Origin: Conexibacter sp. CPCC 205762
Lineage (GTDB): Bacteria; Actinomycetota; Thermoleophilia; Solirubrobacterales; Solirubrobacteraceae
DNA length: 64,000 nt
NCBI RefSeq assembly: GCF_030646155.1
Contig: NZ_JAUTDN010000005.1
Location: forward strand, 124,001-188,000
Reading direction: 5' to 3'
Below, piece by piece: positions 51,865-59,700 of the stretch. The first letter of the stretch is position 1. The number at the start of each line of letters is the position of its first letter. A program made the position numbers and the translations under genes. The notes below the pieces were generated by a model, which did not search any database, was not told the origin of the DNA, and was given only the letters and a program-made list of their open reading frames with translations.

Positions 51865-52846
51865 CTCGCCGTACGCCCAGCTCCGCGACCAGTACGCCGA
51901 GCGCTACCCGCGCAACGAACAGCTCGCCGAGCACATCAGCGCCGCGATCGACAGAGAGCTGACACGCCTCTCGGTCTACGCGACAGTCAGCCACCGCGCG
52001 AAGGATCCCGACTCGTTTGCGACCAAAGCGATGCTTGGCGGCTATGAGGACCCGTTAGAGCGCATCGGCGACCAGGTCGGCGTACGCGTGACTGTCCCCT
52101 ACCTCGCAGACGTGGACCGCGTCGAGCAGGTCGTCCGCGGCCTCTTCGAAGTGATTCGCGTCGAAGACAAGCTCGACGCGCTCGGCTTCGACAGAGTCGG
52201 CTACCTCGGCCGGCACGTAGACCTGCGCCTGCCGGCGCCCGACGCTCGCGCGCTCGGCGACCGGTTCGTCGGCCTGAAAGCCGAATTGCAGATCCGCACC
52301 ACGGCACAGAGCGCGTGGGCTGACGTCACCCACGACCAGCTCTACAAGCCGGCCGCGGAAGCTCCCCCGGAGTTGAGACGGCGGATCTTCCGCCTGGTCG
52401 CGCTCGTCGAACTCTTCGACCAGGAAGTTGCCGCGTTCGCTAACGAGGTCGGTTCCACGCCCGGGTTCGCTGAAGCTGTCGCGCTCAAGCCGCTCGCCGA
52501 CGCGCTCCTTCGCGACTTCGACGACCGACGGAAGCCGAACCGGCAACTGTCATCCACCATGGCCGCCGCGCTCGTCCCTCTCTACGGCCAGCCGGCGGAC
52601 GCGATCTACGAGAGCGTCCTCAAAGCGTTCGTCGTCGAGCACGGCGACAGATTCCGCCGCATCCTCAGCGAAGCCGTCGACGAAGGCGACCCCAACCCGC
52701 TCCTGCACCAGCCGGAGATCTTCGTGCTGCTCGAACGGCTCACCAACGACCGCCTTCGCGTGCAGACCGCATGGCCACAAGAAGTGCCGGAAGAATGGCT
52801 TCACGACGCCGCCGACCGGTGGGACATCCGTCTGCCTGACGCATGA
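51845..52846 (+). CDS. RelA/SpoT-domain protein (small alarmone synthetase-like)
   Basis: 333 residues. A RelA/SpoT synthetase domain covers residues 30-165: VSHRAKDPDSFATKAML, ERIGDQVGVRVTVPYLAD, YLGRHVDLRL and ELQIRTTAQSAWADVTHDQ. There is no HD hydrolase, TGS or ACT domain. Residues 180-333 form a second domain with LYGQPADAIYES, LLHQPEIFVLLERL and DRWDIRL, found again as a separate protein at 52,887. Small synthetases of this sort act in stress or as toxSAS toxins that pyrophosphorylate tRNA or make (pp)pApp. Toxin status is inference. Confidence 0.8.
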   Translation: MSDPGTDSPYAQLRDQYAERYPRNEQLAEHISAAIDRELTRLSVYATVSHRAKDPDSFATKAMLGGYEDPLERIGDQVGVRVTVPYLADVDRVEQVVRGLFEVIRVEDKLDALGFDRVGYLGRHVDLRLPAPDARALGDRFVGLKAELQIRTTAQSAWADVTHDQLYKPAAEAPPELRRRIFRLVALVELFDQEVAAFANEVGSTPGFAEAVALKPLADALLRDFDDRRKPNRQLSSTMAAALVPLYGQPADAIYESVLKAFVVEHGDRFRRILSEAVDEGDPNPLLHQPEIFVLLERLTNDRLRVQTAWPQEVPEEWLHDAADRWDIRLPDA

Positions 52847-52886
52847 TGTGAGCCAAAGCACACGTCATGCGCGTAGGGTTGGACAA

Positions 52887-53315
52887 GTGGGGAACGACCG
52901 GACAAATCGCGACGGCCTGCGCACTTGTGCCTGCAAAGCGAACGATTTTGCGTCCGCACGGGCCGCGCTAGTCCGCCGGCTCGCTCACGAGGTCGCCGAG
53001 CTTGGCGGCCGTCCCACGGTCGGCGGCGACAGCGAGCTGTTCGATGTCTTACTTGGCTTGTACGACCGCTCTCCCGATGAGATCTGGTCGGAGGTAGTGA
53101 GTCCGTGGCTCGACGCGCGTGACAGCAAGCTCCAGCTGGTCTACGCCGAGCATCAGGCGCTTGCCGATGACACTCGGCTGCTTGATCAGCCGCACGCGCC
53201 GATGCTGCTCGAACGCCTTGAACATGACCGTGCCAGGGTCATCGAAAGGTGGCCGTACGCGATCAGCGAGCTTGAAGCGCTCCAGGACGTGTGGGGAATA
53301 CGTCTGCTTCTGTAG
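52887..53315 (+). CDS. Stand-alone paralogue of the RelA/SpoT protein's C-terminal domain
   Basis: 142 residues from GTG 52887. The C-terminal half lines up with the last 110 residues of the preceding RelA/SpoT protein: LYDRSPDEIWSEV against LYGQPADAIYESV, DQPHAPMLLERLEHDRARV against HQPEIFVLLERLTNDRLRV, and VWGIRL against RWDIRL. It begins 40 bases after that gene. A free copy of a regulatory domain beside its toxin-like enzyme suggests an antitoxin or immunity role. The start is not certain. Confidence 0.6.
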   Translation: MGNDRTNRDGLRTCACKANDFASARAALVRRLAHEVAELGGRPTVGGDSELFDVLLGLYDRSPDEIWSEVVSPWLDARDSKLQLVYAEHQALADDTRLLDQPHAPMLLERLEHDRARVIERWPYAISELEALQDVWGIRLLL

Positions 53316-53360
53316 CCGCTGCACTCAACGTCGTTCGTGTCGTGCCGACGTTCTAGGTCG

Positions 53361-55637
53361 GTGAGACTTTCAGGGGCTATCGGTAGGGGTCGTGGGGACG
53401 GCTATGAGACGCATCCGAGAGCGCGGCGGGTGCCGAGACGCTCCCCGGAGCAGGAGGAGGTCTGGCAGGAGGTCCGCCAGATCGTTCTCAGACGCGACAG
53501 CTGGACGTGCGTCGAGTGTGGTGAGGAGGATGTCCCCCGCTCCGAGCTGGATGTCCATCATCTGATTCCGCGGTTTGCTGGCGGCCGGGACGAGCCGAGC
53601 AACTGCGTCACGCTCTGCGATGGCTGTCACGCCGGTCACCATCCCGGCTTGCAGGTGTCGTTGGCGAAGCGGACTATTCAGCGGTGGGCGGTGCGGCTGG
53701 CGAAGCTGTTGGACTGGCGCCGGCAGCTGCCTGAGGAAACCGATCAGCTGCGCGCGGGGTTGGATCTGTTCGGGCTCAGAGAGTTCCGTGAAGGTCAGAT
53801 GGACGCGGTGATGGCGGCGCTGCGCGGTGAGTCGGTGCTGGTGATCCGTCCGACGGGCGGCGGCAAGAGCATCTGCTTTCAGCTGCCGGCGGTGCTGAAG
53901 GGCCAGCCGACGTCCGTGGTGATCTCGCCGTTGCGGGCGCTCATGACCGATCAGGTCAAGGGCCTGCACGCGAAGAAGATCCCGGGCACGTACGTGAACA
54001 GCGACCTGAGCCGGCGGGAACTGGGGCTGCGGCTCGAGCTGCTCGACCAGGGCGCGTGGTCGTTGATGTACATGGCGCCGGAGCGGTTTGGGCAGCGGAG
54101 ATCGGCGGCGGCTGAGCAGGAGCTGATGCGGTTGCAGCAGATGCGGCCGAACTTCCTGGTGGTTGACGAGGCGCACGTGATCGACAGCTGGGGCGATTCC
54201 TTCCGGCTCCAGTACGGCCGTCTCGGCGAGATCCGCCAGGCGCTCGGCAACCCGCCCGTGCTCGCGTTCACGGCGACCGCGAGCCCGAGAACGCAGCAGC
54301 GGATCCTTGACTCGCTCGGCGTGCCGGACGCGAAGGTTCTCGCCGTCGACGTCGACCGCCCGAACATCACGATGGCTCGCGTCCGAGAGCCTCAGGCGAG
54401 ACAGCGTGCGGAGATCATCGCCAGGCTGCTCGCCAGACTCGACGCCGCCGGCAGCGGCCGGCTCATGGTCTTCATCCCCACCGTCAGAGTCGGTCGCGAG
54501 GTGAGAGATCTGCTTGCCGACCTCGGCTACGACCTGCCGCTCTACTACGGCAGACTCTCGGAAGCCGACCGCGAACTGCTGGAAGGGCGCTTCTCCGGCC
54601 GCCTTGGACCGGATCTGCGAGCGATCATCTGCACCAACGCCTTCGGTATGGGGCTTGATGTGCCCGACGTGCGGGTGGTCGTCAACTGGCAGACGACCTC
54701 CTCGATCGAGGACTACGTACAGGAATTCGGCCGCGCCGGACGCGACGGCCAGCCGGCGCTCTCGATCCTTTTCACGGGCGGCCACAAGGAGCGCGGGCTG
54801 CTCCAATGGCTGGCGAGACGCAACTGCGACGACCTCGTCGAAAGCGGCGACCGCACGCAGGCTGAGACCGCAGCCGTCCTGGAAGACAAGCACGCTCGGA
54901 TCCGAGAGATGTACGACGTCTCCCACAAGTCACAGGAGTGCTTCCGCTACGCGATCTTCGACCACCTTCAGGCACCGAGACCGCGCCGGCCCCGCGGACT
55001 CTCCATGCGGATCCTCAGCCGCACCTTCAGCGACCGCAGCAGACCCGTCCCCATCTACGAGTGCTGCGACGTCTGCAATCCCGAAGTCGTCGAGCTGCTC
55101 CGCGCCGGAGAGTACGAACCCGGCGCGCTCGCACAAACACCCGACCCCGATCAGCAGCCGGCGACGCCTGAGATGACGACGCAACCGCAGCCGGCCACGC
55201 CGGCGGTACGCCCGGCCCCAGCGCGGCGGCCTCGGGCACGCCGCGGCGGCTTCTCCGTCCCTCCGGCAGTCAAGCGGCTCGTCGTGATCGCCGTCGCCCT
55301 GCTCGTTGTGGTGACCTTCGCCCCGATGATCCTCAACAGATCAGCTGACGACCGCGACCAGGACGCGAGTCGCGCCGCCCAGCTGCTGCGCAGAGACATC
55401 GCGCGTATGAGAGAGCCGATCCGCTACAGACAGATCCAGGTCAAGCCAACGCGAAACGGGACCTATCGTGCGTGCGCGACCGGACGGATGCGCGGCGGCA
55501 CGCCTGCTGAGACCTGCATGTTCATCGATCTCGACGGCCGGTCAGGACGACGCGCCGTCGGCCGGTTCGAGCGGCGCGGCGGGCAACTGCGGTGTGAGGG
55601 GGTTGCCCGGCGAGCGGTCGAGCGGTGTCGAAGGTGA
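53361..55637 (+). CDS. HNH nuclease-RecQ helicase fusion with C-terminal membrane segment
   Basis: About 758 residues. Residues 30-100 are an HNH domain (CVECGEEDVPRSELDVHHLI and NCVTLCDGCHAGHH). Residues 125-550 are RecQ-like: Walker A RPTGGGKSICFQLPAV near 165, VVDEAHVIDSWGDSFR, AFTATASPRTQQ, GMGLDVPDVRVVVNW and VQEFGRAGRDGQPALSI, then the zinc region CFRYAIFDHL and CCDVCNPEV. After a Pro-rich linker a single membrane helix (LVVIAVALLVVVTFAP) near 640-660 and a small 90-residue domain with two Cys follow. The GTG at 53361 is one of several possible starts. No such triple combination is known to me. Confidence 0.8.
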   Translation: MRLSGAIGRGRGDGYETHPRARRVPRRSPEQEEVWQEVRQIVLRRDSWTCVECGEEDVPRSELDVHHLIPRFAGGRDEPSNCVTLCDGCHAGHHPGLQVSLAKRTIQRWAVRLAKLLDWRRQLPEETDQLRAGLDLFGLREFREGQMDAVMAALRGESVLVIRPTGGGKSICFQLPAVLKGQPTSVVISPLRALMTDQVKGLHAKKIPGTYVNSDLSRRELGLRLELLDQGAWSLMYMAPERFGQRRSAAAEQELMRLQQMRPNFLVVDEAHVIDSWGDSFRLQYGRLGEIRQALGNPPVLAFTATASPRTQQRILDSLGVPDAKVLAVDVDRPNITMARVREPQARQRAEIIARLLARLDAAGSGRLMVFIPTVRVGREVRDLLADLGYDLPLYYGRLSEADRELLEGRFSGRLGPDLRAIICTNAFGMGLDVPDVRVVVNWQTTSSIEDYVQEFGRAGRDGQPALSILFTGGHKERGLLQWLARRNCDDLVESGDRTQAETAAVLEDKHARIREMYDVSHKSQECFRYAIFDHLQAPRPRRPRGLSMRILSRTFSDRSRPVPIYECCDVCNPEVVELLRAGEYEPGALAQTPDPDQQPATPEMTTQPQPATPAVRPAPARRPRARRGGFSVPPAVKRLVVIAVALLVVVTFAPMILNRSADDRDQDASRAAQLLRRDIARMREPIRYRQIQVKPTRNGTYRACATGRMRGGTPAETCMFIDLDGRSGRRAVGRFERRGGQLRCEGVARRAVERCRR

Positions 55638-55927
55638 ACGGTTCGATCCAGGTCAGTTTTGGTGTCGCGGCAGAGCCTTCGCCAGAGCAGCGTCAGGCCG
55701 ATGGCCCAGGCTCCGGTATGCGACCTTTCGAAGGGATCAGTCGCGAGCGCCGGGCGCGGCCGTCAGGAGAGTTCCGCGAGCGTCAGCAACAATGCGACCA
55801 CGCGCATGCTGTGGCGACGTCCGGCCGGCGACGGTGCGGCGCGTTCGAGCGCGCTTCAACCTCACGGAGAACGAGGCGATGGCGGTCGCTGTGCGGGCCG
55901 TGCACGAGGCTCGCACCGAGCCCTGAC
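55625..55927 (+). other. Possible decayed small gene, 303 bases
   Basis: Two partly coding-like frames cover this gap: MSKVNGSIQVSFG from GTG 55625, and in another frame the ending RARFNLTENEAMAVAVRAVH that resembles the helix of a ribbon-helix-helix antitoxin. They may be halves of a frameshifted gene. No confident product. The remaining bases to 56,001 show no gene. Confidence 0.3.
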
Positions 55928-56001
55928 CTCCGACAAGCCGCCCCGCACCAGTCCGGGAGACCGGAAGGCATGAGGTGGGCTCGGTTGGTAGAACAGCAGC
56001 T

Positions 56002-56220
56002 ATGCGCCTAAATCTTGTCGATCAACATGCCCGCCGTCCTCGACTGACGCGCGAGGACGTCATGACTGCCAGGGAGGTCGCCGAACTGCTCCAGCTACCC
56101 CCTTCCACTGTTTACCGGCTCGCTCGCCAAGGCGTGCTTCCGTGCGCGCGTCTCGGTCGCACAATTCGGTTCGTCCGCCAGGAGATCGAGGCCACGCTGC
56201 GCACCACGACGCCGAGCTAG
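56002..56220 (+). CDS. Excisionase-type HTH protein
   Basis: 72 residues. MTAREVAELLQLPPSTVYRL followed by GVLPCARLGRTIRFVRQEIE is the HTH_17/MerR-like excisionase fold. The second ATG at 56062 begins the domain itself; the one at 56002 adds 20 residues. Such proteins bind attachment-site ends and steer excision, and it lies 1.4 kb from the tRNA-His fragment. The matching integrase is not adjacent. Confidence 0.75.
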   Translation: MRLNLVDQHARRPRLTREDVMTAREVAELLQLPPSTVYRLARQGVLPCARLGRTIRFVRQEIEATLRTTTPS

Positions 56221-56513
56221 TGGGGATTCGACGACCTAAACGGCAAGAGCCCTGTCGGCGACGACTAGCCGCAGGTTCCCAAGCGATGCCTCCAGTGCGG
56301 CGTTGACCGCGGCGATCTGGCCGCGCGGCCCTCGCTTAGAACACAGGCCGAGCGGATGCTCGGCGCCCGTCGCCGCCTGGAAACCGCGTTCCCGCCCGTG
56401 AGGCTTCGATCGCCGAGGTAGGACGAGCCAGGACACAGGCCAGTCTCGGTAGCGCCGAGCCGAGAGCGGCCATTCGAGCATGCTGTTCAAGGGGCTCCGT
56501 CGCGCGAACTTGC

Positions 56514-56755
56514 TCACCCGCCGAACACGTGCGGCCGGTTGACCAAGCGCCGCAGGCCCGGCCCGGCTCGAACCCAGCCTGCGCGTCGAGCGCGTCCAAG
56601 AACCGTTGCGCCTGCGTCTCGTCGAGAACAATCGAGGACGGCAAACTGGCCTGTGCCACGTGCCCACGTCGCGACGCGATGACGTGCAGCGCCTGCTCGC
56701 CCTCCACGTCCGTCAAGTCATCGACGAGCTTATGCAGCCGCTCCTTGGTCGTCAT
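56514..56755 (-). pseudogene. Antitoxin-like small gene, apparently frameshifted
   Basis: ATG 56755 opens MTTKERLHKLVDDLTDVEG and later SIVLDETQAQRFLDALDAQ, like a small DNA-binding antitoxin ending. The expected C-terminal LRRLVNRPHVFGG with a stop at 56514 is in another frame, so one indel near 56,560 seems to have occurred. In its own frame the protein would run on to 56336 as junk. The region 56,221-56,513 shows no other gene. Family uncertain. Confidence 0.4.
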
Positions 56756-56899
56756 GCCCCCGACGGTATCGTCAGCGACGTTGTGGGCGGCGTCATCTGC
56801 GGCGACGCTACCGCCTGCTGCCGGCGCCCGGCGCCGGTCCCATCGGTAGCCGGACCGGAAACCGGCACCATCGAGGCGGCGTCGCCATAGGATGTCGGC

Positions 56900-57385
56900 G
56901 TGACTGCCGCTCTTTTCGGCCTTCTCGGTGTGATCGTCGGCGGTGTCCTGAACGCTGGCATCGCTCTTTACCTTGAAGGCGTAGGCGCCCGAAGGGAGGG
57001 GACCGTCGCCGCGCGACTCGTGGGAAGCGAACTGGAGCGGCTCGTCACCGACTTCGAACTGTGGTGTGAAGGCAACGCGGAAGCCCCATCGGCCCCGGTC
57101 CGAACGCCTGTCTGGCGACGCCACGAAGAGACCCTCGCGCGGGCGCTCGACGACCCTGAGTGGCAGATCGTCTCGGCGGCTTACTTCTGGATGGACCTCT
57201 ACAACGACGATCCGACAGCCCATCCGCCAGATTCCGAAGTCTGGGAAGATGTGATTTCGGAAATGCGCGGCGGTGTCGAGGCCATCCGCGACGTACAAGG
57301 AAGACACTCAAGACGAAGACTGCGCAGACTTCGGAACTTGAGCAGCACGGACCGAGATGCGCTACGGGCCGAAGGACGGTTCTAA
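56900..57385 (+). CDS. Small membrane-anchored protein
   Basis: 161 residues from GTG 56900. One N-terminal membrane helix (ALFGLLGVIVGGVLNAGIAL), then a cytoplasmic part rich in acidic/aromatic residues (FELWCEGNAEAP, VSAAYFWMDLYNDDPTAH) and a basic end. Such proteins with one N-terminal helix occur in phage and defence islands. No family known. Divergent from the antitoxin-like remnant. Confidence 0.6.
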   Translation: MTAALFGLLGVIVGGVLNAGIALYLEGVGARREGTVAARLVGSELERLVTDFELWCEGNAEAPSAPVRTPVWRRHEETLARALDDPEWQIVSAAYFWMDLYNDDPTAHPPDSEVWEDVISEMRGGVEAIRDVQGRHSRRRLRRLRNLSSTDRDALRAEGRF

Positions 57386-57600
57386 GAGCGATGGCGAAGA
57401 GGGACGACAGCGTTAGAGCCCACATCTTCCCCCCTCACGCGCGCCGGAAGAAGGCGCGAGTGACGGGATTTTGGTCCGAGACCCGCCTCTTCCGCATGAT
57501 CAGACCTAAAGCGCGCCGACGCGCCAACCGTGCGCAGCCCATGATGCCCGCAGTACTTGAAGTTCTGCCGCATGCCAGCAGGCCGCGTGCGAGACGGCCG

Positions 57601-57647
57601 CTTGGTTGTGGTCCAGGCGGTCGCGGGTTCAAGTCCCGTCACTCACC
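57601..57647 (+). tRNA. tRNA-His 3' half only (GTG anticodon), probable attachment site
   Basis: The anticodon arm (CTTGG-TTGTGGT-CCAGG, anticodon GTG at 57608-57610), variable loop, T arm (GCGGG-TTCAAGT-CCCGT) and 3' acceptor strand CACTCAC plus C73 are intact; the 5' acceptor strand (would be GTGAGTG) and D arm are missing upstream. CCA is not encoded. It is followed by a terminator. The complete gene is not in this window. Confidence 0.8.
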
Positions 57648-57651
57648 CCTC

Positions 57652-57681
57652 AAGAAGCCCCTGCTAGCGCGGGGGTTTCTT
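57652..57681 (+). terminator. Rho-independent terminator after the tRNA-His fragment
   Basis: AAGAAGCCCC (57652-57661) pairs with GGGGTTTCTT (57672-57681) with one G-T wobble; T-rich bases are in the 3' arm. This is the best intrinsic terminator in the window and probably the native one of the tRNA gene. Confidence 0.8.
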
Positions 57682-57724
57682 CGTTTCTGGGGGCGTTGCG
57701 AATCGCCGGTGATCGCCAGGCAAT

Positions 57725-57740
57725 CTGCAACTAGTTGCAG
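57725..57740. promoter_or_regulatory. Perfect 16-bp palindrome
   Basis: CTGCAACTAGTTGCAG is its own reverse complement and is followed by TTTT. It could be an operator of the downstream XRE gene, 245 bases away, or an element-end feature. Confidence 0.5.
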
Positions 57741-57789
57741 TTTTCGGGGCGATCGGTGGGGATGCCCGTGGATTCCGCCGGATTCCTGG

Positions 57790-57818
57790 TTGCTTGGCGC
57801 CGTGCGTCGAGCTACGGT
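57790..57818 (+). promoter_or_regulatory. Candidate promoter of the XRE cassette
   Basis: TTGCTT and TACGGT are 17 bases apart. The same neighbourhood (GTGGATTC and GCGTCGAGCTA at similar spacing) recurs upstream of the integrase at 61,641-61,686. The 167 bases from here to the XRE start hold no gene but include a 6-bp inverted repeat (CCGGAG/CTCCGG). Confidence 0.35.
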
Positions 57819-57985
57819 CGCCCGGTTCTACTAGGTGGCCCCGGCGGCGCGGTAACGCCCCGGGGCCTGGCACCGGAGCAGGAACTCCGGTACCGGCTGA
57901 TTGTCGCGCACGCCGTCTCGGTCCGTGCCGCTTCGGCCTGTGCGTGGTTTCGCGTGCCGGTGCCTCCGACCATCAGGAGGCAGTC

Positions 57986-58300
57986 ATGCCGGTCATCAGA
58001 TCCTCGAAGAGAGGCAGGCCGCTGCAGAGCGCCGAGCTGGGCGTGCTCGGCGCCGCGGTGCGAGAGACCCGCGCCCGCCGCCAGCTGTCGCAGGAGGGCC
58101 TCGGCTTCGCGGCGAGGATGCATCGCAACTACGTCGGCGCGATCGAGCGCGGCGAGATCAACCCGACCTGGCGCGTCCTGCGCAAGCTCGCGAGCGGCCT
58201 CGACGTCCCGCTCTCCGAGCTGATCGCCCTGTTCGAGCAACGCTTCGGCGAGGGCGCGTCACGCCGCCGCCGCTCCTCGTCGAGAGGCGGCCGCAGATGA
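57986..58300 (+). CDS. XRE-family regulator, paralogue of the one at 27,028
   Basis: 104 residues with an ideal ribosome-binding site (AGGAGG). The HTH core MHRNYVGAIERGEINPTW is almost identical to that of the XRE protein at 27,028, and the C-terminal SGLDVPLSELIALFE agrees too, so the two share ancestry. A basic tail (RRRRSSSRGGRR) follows. First gene of a six-gene coupled cassette; likely its repressor. Confidence 0.88.
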   Translation: MPVIRSSKRGRPLQSAELGVLGAAVRETRARRQLSQEGLGFAARMHRNYVGAIERGEINPTWRVLRKLASGLDVPLSELIALFEQRFGEGASRRRRSSSRGGRR

Positions 58301-58527
58301 TCTCCACCACCGTCCGCTTCGACAGAGACGCCTGGTCGAAGCTCAGCCTCCACGCCGACCGCCTGGAGATCGCCAAGGCGGCTCTCGTCCGCGACGCCAC
58401 GCTCGTCCACCTCGCCCGCATCGAGGCCGACGAGAGCCTGCTGCGCGAGCACGTCACCGACCTGCTCGCCGGCTTCAGCGTCCGCCTCGACCACGTCGAG
58501 CAGTGGATTCGGCGAGGGCAGCGCTGA
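58297..58527 (+). CDS. Small ribbon-helix-helix-like protein
   Basis: 76 residues, ATGA overlap with the XRE gene. A strand (STTVRFD) and two helices (DAWSKLSLHADRLEIAKAAL) fit ribbon-helix-helix proteins, with a C-terminal coiled helix. Possibly DNA binding or a partition/transfer accessory protein. Family uncertain. Confidence 0.6.
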   Translation: MISTTVRFDRDAWSKLSLHADRLEIAKAALVRDATLVHLARIEADESLLREHVTDLLAGFSVRLDHVEQWIRRGQR

Positions 58528-59048
58528 TGTCCACGCTCGAAGAGCCAGGCCGCGTGCTGCGCGTGCCGTTTGCGGCCGAGCTGCTGCCGATCGTGCTCGT
58601 CGCCGTCATGGGCGAGTACGACGACGCGACCACGCCGCCCGAGCTGCCGTGGGCCGACCACGACGACATCGACCCCGACGTGCTCGATGGTCTGCGCGTC
58701 CGTCATGAGCAGATCGTCGCGCTCGGCGGGGTCATCGCCCGCCTGACCTGGGCGAACCCGCCGACGACGACCGAGGCCGCGTCCCCGCACCTGGACGCCC
58801 CGGCCGCGTTGCTGGAGCGCGTCTTCGCCCGCGCGATCCGCGACACCGTGCTGCTGCTCAGCAACACCGCCGACGACAGCCACGACCTCCTCGACACCGA
58901 CCGCCTCCACGCCCTCACGGACACGATCAAGGCGCTGGCGCTGAAGGTCGAGGAGATCCGATCCGCGGCGTCGGCTCCGCTCGACGCCGAGCCAGTAACC
59001 ATCCGCAACCCGTTCGCGGGCGGCGCGGGCGAAGGCGGGACGCCCTGA
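58527..59048 (+). CDS. Hypothetical protein in the coupled cassette
   Basis: 173 residues, starting at the A of the preceding TGA (TGATG). Mostly helical (LLPIVLVAVMGEYDDATTP, LDAPAALLERVFARAIRD). No family is recognised. It shares helical layout and length with the next gene (143 residues), and the pair may be distant relatives. Confidence 0.6.
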   Translation: MSTLEEPGRVLRVPFAAELLPIVLVAVMGEYDDATTPPELPWADHDDIDPDVLDGLRVRHEQIVALGGVIARLTWANPPTTTEAASPHLDAPAALLERVFARAIRDTVLLLSNTADDSHDLLDTDRLHALTDTIKALALKVEEIRSAASAPLDAEPVTIRNPFAGGAGEGGTP

Positions 59049-59479
59049 TGCGCACTCTCCTTGCGATCCCCGCCCGCCTGACCCCGCTCGTCGTCGACGC
59101 CTTGATGACGAACTACGCCGCCAAGGCCGAGACGATCTCCAAGGCGATCGTCAGCGAGCCCGGCAGCGGCCAGTTCGCGCCGACCCGCGCCCACCGCGAT
59201 GCGCTGCTGGAGGTCGACGAGCTGCTCGACCAGCTCGACTTCTCCCCGGCCCGCCGCCCGATCGAGATCGCCGGCGAGCGCGACGTGCTGGCGACGGCCG
59301 TCCACGACGCCCTCACCACCACGATCGCCCTGCTCGCCGCCGAGTGCGACGACTACTGGCGCGGCGCCGCCGGCCTCGAAGACATCGCGACCGCCAACAA
59401 CACCACCCGCGAGCTGCTGCGCCTGCTGCGAGCGATCGAGATCGACGCCACCGCCCCGACCCCGGAGCCGCCGTCATGA
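59048..59479 (+). CDS. Hypothetical protein in the coupled cassette
   Basis: 143 residues with TGATG coupling. Helical throughout (LLEVDELLDQLDFSPAR, VLATAVHDALTTTIALLAAE). No family recognised. Codon choice is G/C-ending and matches the other cassette genes, so it is likely translated. Confidence 0.6.
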   Translation: MRTLLAIPARLTPLVVDALMTNYAAKAETISKAIVSEPGSGQFAPTRAHRDALLEVDELLDQLDFSPARRPIEIAGERDVLATAVHDALTTTIALLAAECDDYWRGAAGLEDIATANNTTRELLRLLRAIEIDATAPTPEPPS

Positions 59480-59700
59480 AGGCGATGACGCTCCGGCTCA
59501 ACGACACCGACGCCGCCACCCTCGCCCTGCTCGCCCGCGTGGACGAGCAGTCCCGAGCAGCCGTCCTGCGCCACGCACTGCGCCGCCACGCCGAAGCCCG
59601 CCGGTCGACGCCCGACTTCACCGCCCGCGCCCAGCAGCTTCACGCCGACGAAGCCGACGCCCTCGGCCTCACCATCAGCTTTCAGGAGCCGACCTCATGA
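59476..59700 (+). CDS. Second small ribbon-helix-helix-like protein
   Basis: 74 residues, ATGA coupling. AMTLRLNDTDAATLALLARV followed by SRAAVLRHALRRHAEARRS is a typical RHH/Arc-like start: a strand then two helices. It may bind DNA with its cassette neighbour at 58,297. Function unknown. Confidence 0.65.
   Translation: MKAMTLRLNDTDAATLALLARVDEQSRAAVLRHALRRHAEARRSTPDFTARAQQLHADEADALGLTISFQEPTS

Larger units (their letters stand above)
24990..57650. mobile_element. Probable integrative conjugative element or mosaic of elements
   Basis: The segment runs from the disrupted response regulator to the tRNA-His fragment. It holds a full type IV conjugation module (relaxase, coupling protein, VirB2/3/4/6-like proteins, wall hydrolase), an excisionase-like gene near the right end and defence-like cargo. 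Parts (25,000-32,500) are clearly lower in GC. No integrase is found inside; the only one lies at 61,841. Ends are approximate, and nesting or several successive insertions is possible. Confidence 0.6.

Noticed and set aside
57382..57642. Minus-strand open frame starting MTGLEPATAWTTT
   Set aside because: This is the well-known artefact of translating the reverse strand of a tRNA 3' end.
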